NCBI RefSeq assembly: GCF_014656195.1
Contig: NZ_BNBY01000003.1
Coordinates: 1-64,000 of the forward strand
Direction: 5' to 3'
Origin: Kitasatospora xanthocidica
GTDB taxonomy: Bacteria; Actinomycetota; Actinomycetes; Streptomycetales; Streptomycetaceae
DNA length: 64,000 nt
Shown here: positions 43,195 to 52,444 of the stretch, piece after piece
Position numbering within the stretch: position 1 is the first letter of the stretch
How the letters are laid out: the number at the start of each line of letters is the position of its first letter
The notes under the pieces: model-generated
What the model saw: only the letters and a program-made list of their open reading frames with translations
What the model was told of the DNA's origin: nothing
Database searches by the model: none
Translations under genes and position numbers: made by a program

Positions 43195-44034
43195 CTACTT
43201 GACCGATCCGGCGGTCAGCCCGGACACCACCCGGCGCTCGATGAGGGCGAACAGCACCACGACCGGCACGATCGCGACGACCGATCCCGCGAAGAGGTAG
43301 TTCCACTCCACGGTGTAGTTGCCGATGAAGCCGTTGATGCCGACGGTGAGGGGCTGGCGTTCCGGCGCGGTGGTCAGGGTCAGGCCCATCACGAACTCGT
43401 TCCAGGCGGCGATGAAGGTGAAGATCAGCGCGGTGACCACGCCGGGCAGGGCCAGCGGCAGGACCACCCGGCGCAGCGCCCCGAGCCGGCCGAGGCCGTC
43501 CACCATGGCGGCCTCCTCCAGCTCGACCGGGATCGAGCCGATGTAGGCGGTGAGGATCCAGACGGCGAAGGCCAGGTTGAAGGCGGCGTTGCAGAGGATC
43601 AGCGTCCAGACCGAGTTGAGCATGGACAGCTGGTAGAACTCGCGGTACAGCCCGACCAGCAGGGAGGTCGGTTGGAACATCTGGGTGACCAGCACCAGGA
43701 GCAGGAAGAGCCGGCGCCCCCGGTAGCGGACCCGGGCGGTGTGGTAGGCGGCGGGCAGGGCGACCAGCAGCACCAGCACGGTGGAGCCCGCGGCGACCAG
43801 CAGGGTGACCCGCAGGTTGGCACCGAGGGTGGAGTCCCGCCAGACGTCGACGAAGTTGGACCAGGCGAAGTGCCGTGGCAGGTAGGACGGGTCGCGCAGT
43901 TCGTCGGCCGGGCGCAGCGCGGTGACCACCATCTCCAGGTACGGGAGCAGGAAGACATCGGCCAGCAGCCAGGCCGTCGCCGCGACCAGCAGGGTGCGCG
44001 GGCGGAGCTTCCGCGCCGCCTGGCGTCCCGTCAT
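43195..44034 (-). CDS. Carbohydrate ABC transporter permease (MalG type)
   Basis: A 279-residue permease with six helices and the EAA loop ELEEAAMVDGLGRLGALRRVVLPLALPG that contacts the ATPase. The ATG overlaps the other permease's stop (ATGA). No ATP-binding gene is nearby; such importers in Streptomyces usually share MsiK. It takes up the sugar released or recognised by the neighbouring GH31 enzyme and binding protein. Confidence 0.92.
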   Translation of the reverse strand: MTGRQAARKLRPRTLLVAATAWLLADVFLLPYLEMVVTALRPADELRDPSYLPRHFAWSNFVDVWRDSTLGANLRVTLLVAAGSTVLVLLVALPAAYHTARVRYRGRRLFLLLVLVTQMFQPTSLLVGLYREFYQLSMLNSVWTLILCNAAFNLAFAVWILTAYIGSIPVELEEAAMVDGLGRLGALRRVVLPLALPGVVTALIFTFIAAWNEFVMGLTLTTAPERQPLTVGINGFIGNYTVEWNYLFAGSVVAIVPVVVLFALIERRVVSGLTAGSVK

Positions 44035-44945
44035 CTCCGCTCCCCGTTCGTCCATCCGCTGACCTTGAGGAAGACCAGGACCATCACCACGACCAGGGCG
44101 AAGTTGACCACCGACATGGCGGCGGACTCGCCGATGTCGGTGCTCTTCAGCTGGTACATGAACACCGTGGTGGTGGCCGTGTCGCTGCTCGGGCCGCCCT
44201 GGGTCATGCCCCAGATGACGGGGAAGGAGTTGAAGACGTTGATCAGGTTGATCACCAGGCCGACCAGGAAGGCCGGGCGCAGCAGCGGCAGGGTGATCCG
44301 CCGGTAGACCTGCCACCGGGAGGCACCGTCCACCCTGGCCGCCTCGTACACCTCCCCGGGGACCGTCTGGAGGCCGGCGAGCAGGGTGTAGGTGGTGAAG
44401 GGCAGCGAGACGAAGACCGCGACGGCCACCATCCAGGGCCAGGCGGTGGCCGGGTCGCCGAGCCAGTCGCGGGGCCCGTCGATCAGGCCGAGGTCCGTCA
44501 TCGCGGTGTTGAGGACGCCGGCCGTCCGGTCGAGCATCCACCGGAAGCCGATGGCGGTCATCAGGACGGACGCGGCCCAGGGCGCGATCAGGGCCCAGCG
44601 GGCGAACCGGCGGCCGGGGAAGCGCTGGTCGAACAGCTGGGCCAGGCCCAGCGAGAGCAGCATCGTCAGACCGACCACGGCGACGGTCCAGAGCACGGTG
44701 GAGAGCAGCACGTGGCCGAGGTCGGTCTCGCCGAAGAGCTTGCGGTACTTGTCCGACCCGGCCGAGCCGCGGACGAATCCGCTGGTGCTGACGCGCAGGA
44801 ACGAGGTGCGGACCATCTCGTACACGGGCCACAGGACGACGAACAGGATCAGCAGGACGGCCGGGGCGATCCACGGCAGCGGGCCGAGGCGGCCGCGGTG
44901 CCCGCGCGGACGGGCGGCGTGCGGTGCGGGAGGGTCGAGGGTCAC
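44031..44945 (-). CDS. Carbohydrate ABC transporter permease (MalF type)
   Basis: A 304-residue permease with six helices and the EAA loop EVYEAARVDGASRWQVYRRITLPLLRP. The GTG start at 44945 has AAAGG 8 nt upstream and lies 63 bp after the binding-protein stop. It pairs with the 43195-44034 permease in one importer. Confidence 0.92.
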   Translation of the reverse strand: MTLDPPAPHAARPRGHRGRLGPLPWIAPAVLLILFVVLWPVYEMVRTSFLRVSTSGFVRGSAGSDKYRKLFGETDLGHVLLSTVLWTVAVVGLTMLLSLGLAQLFDQRFPGRRFARWALIAPWAASVLMTAIGFRWMLDRTAGVLNTAMTDLGLIDGPRDWLGDPATAWPWMVAVAVFVSLPFTTYTLLAGLQTVPGEVYEAARVDGASRWQVYRRITLPLLRPAFLVGLVINLINVFNSFPVIWGMTQGGPSSDTATTTVFMYQLKSTDIGESAAMSVVNFALVVVMVLVFLKVSGWTNGERR

Positions 44946-45008
44946 TGCGGGTGCCTTTCGCGGGGCACGAGGGGGAGCCGGGCACGAGGGGGGAGCCGGA
45001 AGCCGGGG

Positions 45009-46295
45009 CTACTTGTCGGCGGTGGCGGCCTTGGCCTTCTTCTGCAGGTCGCCGAGCACCTTGGCCGGGTCGCCCGCGACGGCGCCGCCGACGGACTTCT
45101 TCAGCTCGGCCGAGACCGCGTCCCAGCTGGTGTCGCCGAGCGGGTAGAAGGTGGCCTGCGGCAGCAGGGCGAAGAACGGTTCGAGGTCCTTGTGCCGTCC
45201 GCTGGCGGTCATGGCGCTGAGGGCGTCCTTGGTGACCGGCATCAGGTTGTAGGTCTCGTAGAACCGGAGCGTGTTCTCCTCGGTGTAGACGAAGTCGAGG
45301 AACGTGCGGACCTGGTCGCGGTGGCCGTTCTTCTTGAAGGCCATCATCCAGTCGGCCACGCCGAGGGTGGAGGCGAGCGGGCCGGCCTTGCCGGGTACGG
45401 GGGCGACGCCGTAGTCGACCTTGCCGTCCCGGGCCATGGTGATCAGCGAGGGGTGCCCGTTGAGCATGGCCGCCTTGCCGGCGGCGAAGTCGGCGAACGC
45501 GGTCTTGCGGTCGGTGGTGGCCGGGTTGGCGTAGGTCAGGCCCGGGCCGACGAGGTTGGTCCTGAGCCACCCGAAGGTGTCGACGTTGGCCTGGCTGTCG
45601 AGGGTGTACGCGCCGTCCTTGCCGGTGGGCCCGCCGCCGTTCCCGAGCTCCCAGAGCATGCTCTCGCCCTGGGCCTCCTCCGGTCCCAGCGGCAGGGCGT
45701 ACGGGGTGACCCCGGGCACCTTGGCCTTGATCAGCTCGGCGTCCTGGCGCAGCTCGTCCCAGGTGGCGGGCGGGCGGGTGATGCCGGCCTGCTGGAAGAC
45801 GGCCCGGTTGTAGAAGAAGGCGCGGGCCGAGGAGACGAACGGGATGCCGTACTGCACGCCCTTGACCCGGCCGGCGTCGGCGAGGCTGTCGATGAGGTCG
45901 GCCCGGGTGGCGGCGGACAGCACGTCCTCGGCCTTGTAGAGGAGGTCGTCGGCGACCTTGTCGGCGTAGCCGCCGGTCTGCAGGACGTCCGGCACGTTGC
46001 CGCTCTGGATCATCGTCTTGACCTGCTTGTCGATGTCGTTCCAGTTGACCACCTGGACGTCGACGGCGATGTCGGGATGGGCCGCCGTGAAGGCGGAGGT
46101 GACGCCCTTCCAGTAGGCCTTCGAGCTGTTGGACTCCTTGTCGCCGTAGTCGGCGGCGACCAGTTTGAGCGTCACCTTGCCGCCGGGGCCCGGTCCGCCG
46201 TCGTCGCTCCCGCCGCCACCGCCGCTGCCGCAGGCCGTGAGGGCGAGCGCGCCGAGCACGCACACGGTGGCGAGGGCCAGCACAGGTTTGTTCAC
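45009..46295 (-). CDS. Sugar-binding lipoprotein of the ABC importer
   Basis: A 428-residue solute-binding protein. The signal peptide has lipobox ALTAC, then a Gly/Ser/Asp-rich spacer. The family-1 fold follows, with PDVLQTGGYADKV, RAFFYNRAVF and PATWDELRQDAELIK typical of oligosaccharide binders. The GTG start is preceded by GAAGG. It is the first gene of the importer operon, 190 bp downstream of the DeoR gene, and that gap carries candidate operators. Confidence 0.92.
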   Translation of the reverse strand: MNKPVLALATVCVLGALALTACGSGGGGGSDDGGPGPGGKVTLKLVAADYGDKESNSSKAYWKGVTSAFTAAHPDIAVDVQVVNWNDIDKQVKTMIQSGNVPDVLQTGGYADKVADDLLYKAEDVLSAATRADLIDSLADAGRVKGVQYGIPFVSSARAFFYNRAVFQQAGITRPPATWDELRQDAELIKAKVPGVTPYALPLGPEEAQGESMLWELGNGGGPTGKDGAYTLDSQANVDTFGWLRTNLVGPGLTYANPATTDRKTAFADFAAGKAAMLNGHPSLITMARDGKVDYGVAPVPGKAGPLASTLGVADWMMAFKKNGHRDQVRTFLDFVYTEENTLRFYETYNLMPVTKDALSAMTASGRHKDLEPFFALLPQATFYPLGDTSWDAVSAELKKSVGGAVAGDPAKVLGDLQKKAKAATADK

Positions 46296-46354
46296 CGCAA
46301 CTACCGCCTTCGTACGCGCTTGATTCGCTGATCCGAATTGCTTGAAGCGAGCTG

Positions 46355-46374
46355 GTTCCGAGCAGTTCCGAACG
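46355..46374. promoter_or_regulatory. DeoR operator candidate (10-bp direct repeat)
   Basis: GTTCCGAGCA and GTTCCGAACG are adjacent, one helical turn apart, upstream of the importer operon. Nearby TTCG-CTGATC-CGAA (46324-46337) is an inverted element. DeoR/GlpR regulators often bind such repeats. Confidence 0.45.
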
Positions 46375-46485
46375 AGCTTCCTGCCTCGGACAGTTCATGT
46401 CAACGGGCGGGGCAGCAGAAAACCCGGCCGGGCGGGCCCGGCCGGGCATCAGGGGTGCGCGGCGAACGACGGAGCGTCGAACGGT

Positions 46486-47244
46486 TCAGGCCCGCAGGAC
46501 CCGGACCCCGCAGCCGGCGACGGCCTCCTCCTGGGCCACCGTCAACTCGTCGTCGGTGACCAGGTCGTGCACGTCGGAGAGCGGGCAGATCCGCGCGAAG
46601 GTGACCCGGCCGATCTTGGTGCTGTCCGCCAGGACCACCGACCGCGCGCTGCTGCCCAGGAACGCGCGGTCGGTCTGCGCCTCCATCTCGTCGTGCGTGG
46701 TGCAGCCCTCCTGGGCGGTCAGGCCGTCCACCCCGATGAAGGCGATGTCCAGGTGGTACTGGCCGAGCATCCGGTCGGCGGCCGGCCCCACCAGCTCGTA
46801 GCTCGTGGTCCGGGCGATCCCGCCGACCACCACCAGCCGGACCTCCGGCCGGACGATCAGGTCGGCCGCGATGTTGACCGCGTTGGTGACGATCGTGAGC
46901 CCGCTGCGCTCCGCCAGCACCCGGGCCAGCTCACTCGTCGTGGTGCCGCCGGTCAGGCCCACCACCGCGCCGTCCGGCACCAGCCGCTCGGCCGCCAGGG
47001 CGATCCGCCGCTTCTCCGCCTGGCGCTTGCCGTGCTTGTGCCGCAGCGGCAGTTCCAGGTTGACGGCCCCGGTCACGGCCCCGCCGCGGGTGCGGTGCAG
47101 CAGCCCCTGGTCGTGCAGCTCCTGCAGGTCGCGCCGGACGGTGGCCGGGGAGACGTCGAGCAGCCCGGCCAGCTCGTGCACGTCGGCGCTCCCCGCCTCG
47201 GTGATGTGCGCGAGGATCCGGGCGGTACGGTCAGCTTTGAGCAT
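46486..47244 (-). CDS. DeoR/GlpR family transcriptional regulator
   Basis: A 252-residue regulator. An N-terminal helix-turn-helix (VHELAGLLDVSPATVRRDLQEL) is followed by the DeoRC sugar-phosphate sensor with GLTGGTTTSELARVL and DSTKIGRVTF. It should repress the importer, SIS and GH31 genes until a sugar phosphate binds. TAGACT (47256-47251 on the minus strand) ends six bases before the ATG, so the message looks leaderless. Confidence 0.9.
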   Translation of the reverse strand: MLKADRTARILAHITEAGSADVHELAGLLDVSPATVRRDLQELHDQGLLHRTRGGAVTGAVNLELPLRHKHGKRQAEKRRIALAAERLVPDGAVVGLTGGTTTSELARVLAERSGLTIVTNAVNIAADLIVRPEVRLVVVGGIARTTSYELVGPAADRMLGQYHLDIAFIGVDGLTAQEGCTTHDEMEAQTDRAFLGSSARSVVLADSTKIGRVTFARICPLSDVHDLVTDDELTVAQEEAVAGCGVRVLRA

Positions 47245-47469
47245 GGCGGAAGTCTAGTGCCGCCGGTGCGGTCGGCGGGCCCGAGCAGAACCGATCACCG
47301 GCGACCGGTGCTGTCGAGGAAGTCCGCCGAGGATCTTCCTACCGGCCAGGCAACCCGGAGCGCCGCCCACCGCGTTGAGCTGCCGTGAGAGAAACGACGA
47401 CACCGCGGCCCGAACGGCCGCCCGGGCAGATGGGGACGGCACGAGAAGCATGGCGGGGACGACGGCAGG

Positions 47470-47994
47470 ATGACGAACGCGACACCGCCGGACTTCGAGG
47501 AGTTCGTCGCCGCCTGCGGGCCGAAGCTCCTGCGGGTGGCCTGGCTGCTGACCGGCGACCCGCACCAGGCCGAGGACCTGCTGCAGACGGCACTCGCCAA
47601 GGTCTGGCCCAAGTGGGCGCGGATCGCCCCCGACCGCCCCGAGGCGTACCTGCGCAAGGTCCTGGTGAACTGCCACATCTCCTGGTGGCGGCGCCGCTGG
47701 ACCGGGGAGCTGCCGCACGGGGAACTGCCGGAGCCGCCGACCGGCCACGACCCGTACGACGGGGTGGTGCTCGGCCAGGTGGTCGCCGAGGCCGTGCGGT
47801 CGCTGCCGCCGCGGCAACGGGCCGTGGTGGTGCTCCGCTTCTTCGAGGACCTCAGCGTCGAGGAGACCGCCGAGGTGCTGCGCTGCACCACGGGCACCGT
47901 CAAGAGCCAGACGCACCGGGCGCTCTCCGCGCTGCGCGGCCGGCTGCCCGCCCGGGAGCTCCTGCTGGACGGGGGACGTCGTGACTGGAACTGA
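47470..47994 (+). CDS. SigE-family ECF RNA polymerase sigma factor
   Basis: A 174-residue ECF sigma factor. Region 2 is near the N-terminus (LLRVAWLLTGDPHQAEDLLQTAL), and region 4 includes LPPRQRAVVVLRFFEDLSVEETAEVL with its helix-turn-helix. It matches the SigE family of small streptomycete sigma factors. The downstream membrane protein overlaps by 14 nt and is the likely partner that controls it. The 47245-47469 leader shows no clear autoregulatory promoter. Confidence 0.9.
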   Translation: MTNATPPDFEEFVAACGPKLLRVAWLLTGDPHQAEDLLQTALAKVWPKWARIAPDRPEAYLRKVLVNCHISWWRRRWTGELPHGELPEPPTGHDPYDGVVLGQVVAEAVRSLPPRQRAVVVLRFFEDLSVEETAEVLRCTTGTVKSQTHRALSALRGRLPARELLLDGGRRDWN

Positions 47995-48826
47995 CCTGCT
48001 CGGCCCGGACGACCCGCGGCGCGACGGGGCCGACGAGGAGGAGCTGCGGATCCTGCTCCACCAGGCCGTGCCGGCTCTCGCCTCCCCCGAGGACCGGATG
48101 GAACGCGTCCTCGCCCGCGTCGACCGGAGCAGGCGCCGACGGCGCGCGGCCGGGCTCGCCGCGGGGCTGAGCATCGGGCTCACCGCCGCCGTGCTGGCCG
48201 CCGCGCCCGCGATCGCCCCCGGCGCGGGGCGGGACGGCGGCCTGGGGCCGGCCGGGTCCGTCTCCGCCCCGGCCCCGGCGGCGACGGCTGCGGAGATGGC
48301 CACGCCGACGGCCGAACCCACCGTCTCCTTCAGCCCGACGGGCACATCGATCCGGTTCCCGCTGTTCCCGACCATGGTCGTGGACGTGCCGGCGGGCTGG
48401 CACACCCGGACCGCCGTGACCGACGACCCGCAGGACCGGTTCGGCTACCTCGGCACCCAGGCGCTCCAGCCCGCACCGTCCTGCAAGCTGGAGGCCTCCC
48501 GCTGTCCGGTCTCCGGGCCGCTCGTCCTCGGCGGCGCCGTCCTCACGTTCCGGCTGGTGGAGGACCCGGAGCTGGCCGACAAGATGACCGGGGACCGCTC
48601 CAAGCTCCTCCCCCAGGTCGTCGACAAGGCCTGCCTGGCGCTCGGCGGCGACCGCCAGATGATCGGGGTGCGCGTCGTCGAGCGCGACGGCCCCAAGGCG
48701 GCGGTCGAGATCACGGCCTGTCTGCGGAAGCCCTCCGATCCCACGCTGCGGCAGGTACAGCAGGTGGCCGACTCCGTCCGGTCCGTTCCGCTGAGCCCCC
48801 GGACGCCCGACCCCACCGAGGGCTGA
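47981..48826 (+). CDS. Membrane protein partner of the ECF sigma factor
   Basis: A 281-residue protein. An acidic N-terminus (about 50 residues), a basic RSRRRRR stretch and one membrane helix (about 57-80) lead to a Pro/Ala/Thr spacer and an external domain with three cysteines. The single-pass layout and the 14-nt overlap with the sigma gene suggest an anti-sigma or signal-sensing role, but no zinc-finger anti-sigma motif is present. The GTG start is fixed by the overlap. Confidence 0.72.
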   Translation: MTGTDLLGPDDPRRDGADEEELRILLHQAVPALASPEDRMERVLARVDRSRRRRRAAGLAAGLSIGLTAAVLAAAPAIAPGAGRDGGLGPAGSVSAPAPAATAAEMATPTAEPTVSFSPTGTSIRFPLFPTMVVDVPAGWHTRTAVTDDPQDRFGYLGTQALQPAPSCKLEASRCPVSGPLVLGGAVLTFRLVEDPELADKMTGDRSKLLPQVVDKACLALGGDRQMIGVRVVERDGPKAAVEITACLRKPSDPTLRQVQQVADSVRSVPLSPRTPDPTEG

Positions 48827-48840
48827 GCCCGCTCCACCCG

Positions 48841-48867
48841 GCCCGGCCCGACCGAGTCGGGCCGGGC
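48841..48867. terminator. Bidirectional terminator
   Basis: A perfect 12-bp stem (GCCCGGCCCGAC with GTCGGGCCGGGC) and a CGA loop separate the converging sigma-partner and amidinotransferase genes. Confidence 0.75.
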
Positions 48868-48890
48868 CGGGCCGGCCGCCGCCGCGCGGG

Positions 48891-49970
48891 TCAGGACAGG
48901 TAGTCCTCCAGACCGCCGTCCCGCCGGATGTCCAGGGTGACGCAGTGGAAGCCGCCGCCGAGCACCCGGGAGTGCCGCAGCCGGTGCGGCAGGACGGTGA
49001 TCCCGGCGTGCTCCAGCTGCTTGATCAGGGCGTCCTGCCCGGACTCGACGATCGCCGTGTCCGGGGAGACCATCAGCAGGTTCATGCTGATCCAGCTCTC
49101 GCTGAGCGCGTTCTCCAGCGCGTCACCAGAGGGCTCGGCCGGCGGGCACCACAGGATGTCCCAGCCCCGCAGCGGCTCCGGCACGGTGTCCGGGTTGACC
49201 CGCTCCGGGTTCAGCAGCACCAGTCCCGGCCGCAGCAGCGCGATGGTGCTGTCGATGTGGGTGTACCCGTAGATGTCGCGCAGCGGGTGCAGCCGCAGAC
49301 CGCCGTCGCCGAGCAGGCCCAGGGTGGACTCCAGCCACCGCAGGCCGAGTTCGTTCCCGCTGCGGGAGACCTGGTAGAACACGTCCCGGCCGAGCCGCAG
49401 CACGTTCGCGGCGTCGAAGACCGGCTCGCTCTCACCCAGCAGCGGGAGCCCGTCCGCGTCGAACTCGAAGAGCTCGTCCCTCAGTTGCGGCCGGGGAGCG
49501 GAGATCCAGCGCGCGCCGCGGCGCAGGTAGTCCTGGAAGAGTCCGCGCAGCCCGAAGACCTCGAAGTAGCGCTGGCGCATCGGGCTGGCGACCTCGATGA
49601 CCGTCTCGCCGACCACCAGGGTGAGGTCACGCGGGCAGTAGGAGTGGAAGCCGCCGTCGGCCTTCCACAGCGGGGAGGCGAACTCGGCCGCGTGGTCGAT
49701 CACTTCGGGCTGGTGGACGGTGACGCCGAGACCCCGCAGGGTGGCCACCAGCGCGTCCAGGTCCTCCTCGGTCTCCTCCACGACCTGCGGCGAGTACGGC
49801 CCGACCTGGATCGAGCCGAGGTCGGCGGCACTGGTCTTCGGGAAGCAGGACAGCCAGGAGGACGGCTCGGTCTGCTCGGGCAGCCGGGCGCCGACGGCGC
49901 TGCCGACCACGACCTCCCGCAATGTGCTGAACTCGTCCCAGCTGTGCACCGGACGGGCCGAATTGGACAT
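48891..49970 (-). CDS. Amidinotransferase of a ketomemicin-type cluster
   Basis: A 359-residue amidinotransferase of the GATM/StrB1 family. The catalytic triad is visible: D186 in VFDAANVLR, H238 in YTHIDS and C343 in GGFHCVTLD. It moves the amidino group of arginine to an amino group. In ketomemicin biosynthesis an amidinotransferase supplies the N-terminal amidino amino acid that the PGM1-type ligase joins to a pseudodipeptide, and all the other ktm-type enzymes lie within 8 kb here. The ATG is preceded closely by GGGGGAG. The exact acceptor is unknown. Confidence 0.88.
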   Translation of the reverse strand: MSNSARPVHSWDEFSTLREVVVGSAVGARLPEQTEPSSWLSCFPKTSAADLGSIQVGPYSPQVVEETEEDLDALVATLRGLGVTVHQPEVIDHAAEFASPLWKADGGFHSYCPRDLTLVVGETVIEVASPMRQRYFEVFGLRGLFQDYLRRGARWISAPRPQLRDELFEFDADGLPLLGESEPVFDAANVLRLGRDVFYQVSRSGNELGLRWLESTLGLLGDGGLRLHPLRDIYGYTHIDSTIALLRPGLVLLNPERVNPDTVPEPLRGWDILWCPPAEPSGDALENALSESWISMNLLMVSPDTAIVESGQDALIKQLEHAGITVLPHRLRHSRVLGGGFHCVTLDIRRDGGLEDYLS

Positions 49971-50228
49971 GACTCCCCCTTGACACGGGTTTAGGGAAAC
50001 GCGGAAACGGCGCGGACACGGCGGCGCGAGCGTACGGAACCGGCCACGGGAATTCGGGTGCGGATGAATCGCCGGACGGTCTCCGGCCGGCCACGGCGTA
50101 CGGGAAATCCCCGGCCGGGCAGCCGAATTCGCCTTTCGACGGGCCGGGATCGATCGTCAAGCTACCCGGCCGGTCGACGGCGGCGCAAGGACCGTGATCG
50201 GCACCGAGAACGCCGCCGCGACCGGACT

Positions 50229-50244
50229 CCGGTTGATCAACCGG
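50229..50244. promoter_or_regulatory. 16-bp perfect palindrome upstream of the amidinotransferase
   Basis: CCGGTTGATCAACCGG is followed directly by GGTTGTTC-type sequence (CGGTTGTTC at 50242-50250), the 9-mer also found at 52343 and 57692. The rest of the 380-bp gap 49971-50350 shows nothing else. Confidence 0.5.
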
Positions 50245-50350
50245 TTGTTCGACTCACCCGTTCCGGTGCCGATCAATGCCCCGGCTGGACGTCCCGGCGA
50301 CCGGCGGTGGTCCGGGCCCCAGCAGCCCTACGTCGTGCCCGGCCCGCCGG

Positions 50351-52189
50351 TCACCACCGCCAGGCCCGGCGGATCCGGCTCCCGCCCGCCAGGGCCAGCA
50401 GGGCCCCGCTCGCCGCGGCGAGCCCGGCCACCGTCAGGTGCTGGCGCTGGGACCGGCGCCGGTCGGCGACGGCGGCCCGGGCCGAGGCCGCCAGGAAGGC
50501 CCGTTCGACCCCGGCGGTGGCCAGCTCCCCGGCCGCCACCCGTCGCATCAGCTGTTCCAGCCGGACGCCCCGGTACAGCAGTTCCGGGTCCCGGTCGGCG
50601 GCTGCCCAGCCCCGGGCGGCCGCGGTGAGCCTGCGCTGTTCGCCCAGTGCCTCGCGGCCCTCGCCCAGCCACCCGCGCAGCCTCGGCCAGGCCTGCGGAA
50701 GGGCGTGGTGGGCGAGTTCGACGGTGTCCCGGTCGACCACCACCAGCCGGGCCCGGACCAGCCGTTCCATCACCTCGGGGACACCGGGACCGTCGAACTC
50801 GGCCCGCCGGACCGGCTTCCGGGTGCCCTCGTCACCGCCGCCCACCAGCTCGCCGCCCACCGTCAGCCCGTCGCCCAGGGACACCGGGGCGGCCGTCTCC
50901 TCCCCGGCCCCGGGCAGCTCGCCGTCGAGCAACTCCCCGCCCAGCCGCAGGAACACGGCCCGCGCCGCCGCCCGGTCCGCGGCCTCCAGCCCGTTGTACA
51001 GCGTCTCCGCCGTCCGGGCCAGCGCCCCCTCGAAACCGCCCGTGGCCTGGAACCCGGCCAGGGTGAGCGCGTTGCCGCTGCGCCGCCGCCAGGTCTCCAG
51101 CAGCGCCGCGGACAGCAGCGGGAGCGCGCCCGGCTGTTGCGCGGCGGTCGAGATGAGGACGGCGAGCAGGGCGCCCTCGACGGTGCAGCCCGCCCGTAAC
51201 GCCGGTTCGGTGATCGCCCGCCGCAGCTCGTCCGGCGCCGGACGCCCCACCGTCAGCACGCCGTGGCGGCCGACGTCGGCCAGCCCCGGGTGCTCGGCGA
51301 ACAGTGGCCCGCTCTGGTCCGAGCGCACCACCAGCACCACCCGGCACCGGGCCGGCGCCGCCACCGGCAGCCCCGCCAGGGCCTCCCCGGGACCGCCCGC
51401 GGCCGTCGCCACCAGCGCGTCCAGGAAGCGCGCCCGCTCGGCGGCGTTCCGGCAGCGGGTGCGCAGCTGCTCGCCCTGGTCCACCACCAGCACCGGATCG
51501 CCGGCCGTCGGCCCGGACGTGTCGCGCGTCGTCTCCCCGGCTCGCTGCCCGAGCCGGGCGAGCGCGAGCGCGTACGCCTCCATCGGTCGTTCGCCGGGCG
51601 TCAACAGCGCCACCGGCACACCGCCGCCGGCCGGGGACCGCCCCGCTCCGTCCCCGGCCCCGGTTCTCCCGGCGGCCGCCCCGACGACCGCCGGGGCCCA
51701 GCCGAGCCTGGCCAGCAGACCGGCCCTGACCAGCGAGGACTTGCCCGATCCTGACGGCCCGGTGACGATCACCAGCCGCCGCTCGGCCAGCACCGACACC
51801 AGCCGGTCCAGCAGCGCCTCCCGGCCGAAGAACCGCTCCGCGTCGACCGCCTCGAAGGCCGCCGCGCCCGGGTACGGCGCCCGCCCGGCGTCCAGGGCGC
51901 GCCGCCGCGCGGCGGCGTCGGCGGCCAGCTCGGCGGCCAGCAGCTGCCAGCGGTGCCGCCACTCCCGCACGTCCCCGCCGCAGGCCTGCACATAGGCGAG
52001 GGTGACGGCGAGGCTGGGCAGCCGCCGCCCGCCCGCGGCCACCGACAGACTGGCCGCCGAACAGTGCGCCCGCACAGCGAGCTGGCGGTACGGCGGACTT
52101 CCGGCGCGCTCCCTCAGCGCCCGCAGATCGCCCGCGAACCGCAGCAGCGACCCGTCCCCAGGGTCCAGTGGACTTTCCCGACGCGGCAC
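50351..52189 (-). CDS. STAND-type NTPase with HTH-like N-terminus, no WD40 repeats
   Basis: A 612-residue protein. The N-terminal 100 residues (FAGDLRALRERAGSPPYRQLA) resemble the XRE-like module of streptomycete nSTAND1 proteins. The NTPase follows with Walker A GPSGSGKSSL and Walker B PVLVVDQGEQL, then the helical arm. Relatives usually continue into WD40 repeats for about 600 more residues; this one ends after one hydrophobic helix (HLTVAGLAAASGALLALAGG). GTG 52189 has AAGGGGG 6 nt upstream. It sits between the amidinotransferase and the other cluster genes. A signalling or regulatory role is inferred only. Confidence 0.8.
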   Translation of the reverse strand: MPRRESPLDPGDGSLLRFAGDLRALRERAGSPPYRQLAVRAHCSAASLSVAAGGRRLPSLAVTLAYVQACGGDVREWRHRWQLLAAELAADAAARRRALDAGRAPYPGAAAFEAVDAERFFGREALLDRLVSVLAERRLVIVTGPSGSGKSSLVRAGLLARLGWAPAVVGAAAGRTGAGDGAGRSPAGGGVPVALLTPGERPMEAYALALARLGQRAGETTRDTSGPTAGDPVLVVDQGEQLRTRCRNAAERARFLDALVATAAGGPGEALAGLPVAAPARCRVVLVVRSDQSGPLFAEHPGLADVGRHGVLTVGRPAPDELRRAITEPALRAGCTVEGALLAVLISTAAQQPGALPLLSAALLETWRRRSGNALTLAGFQATGGFEGALARTAETLYNGLEAADRAAARAVFLRLGGELLDGELPGAGEETAAPVSLGDGLTVGGELVGGGDEGTRKPVRRAEFDGPGVPEVMERLVRARLVVVDRDTVELAHHALPQAWPRLRGWLGEGREALGEQRRLTAAARGWAAADRDPELLYRGVRLEQLMRRVAAGELATAGVERAFLAASARAAVADRRRSQRQHLTVAGLAAASGALLALAGGSRIRRAWRW

Positions 52190-52237
52190 TACGGCCCCCT
52201 TCTTCGTTGAAGCGGTGTGCTGACGCCCTTGCGCCCC

Positions 52238-52260
52238 ACGCGTCCACGCGTGCGACGCGT
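52238..52260. repeat. Three ACGCGT copies upstream of the NTPase gene
   Basis: ACGCGT occurs at 52238, 52246 and 52255, spaced 8 and 9 bp. It is a possible regulator site for the NTPase gene, which starts at 52189 on the minus strand. Confidence 0.4.
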
Positions 52261-52342
52261 GTAGCGAGGCGTGTCTCCTGTCCATCCCCCGGTGATTCAT
52301 CATGCACAGGGCAGTTGGCGTCAAACAATGGTGCGTGCGGGT

Positions 52343-52371
52343 CGGTTGTTCCGAGTTGATGTTCAATGTCC
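52343..52371 (+). promoter_or_regulatory. Shared cluster promoter element, copy 1
   Basis: CGGTTGTTC, a 10-nt spacer, then TTCAATGTCC lie 73 nt before the aldolase start. The minus strand at 57692-57665 reads CGGTTGTTC, 9 nt, then TTCAATGACC before the ligase operon, so the two operons are likely co-regulated. Confidence 0.6.
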
Positions 52372-52444
52372 AGCCGTACGGCGCCGAACAAAGCCGGTGG
52401 GATAGAACCGGGACCCGCAGCCTTCGCTGACTTCGGAGACATCC

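Noticed and set aside
43195..46449. A single 1084-codon minus-strand frame spanning the importer genes
   Set aside because: Only its last part is real (the MalG-type permease). The rest is an out-of-frame reading of the binding-protein and MalF-type permease genes.
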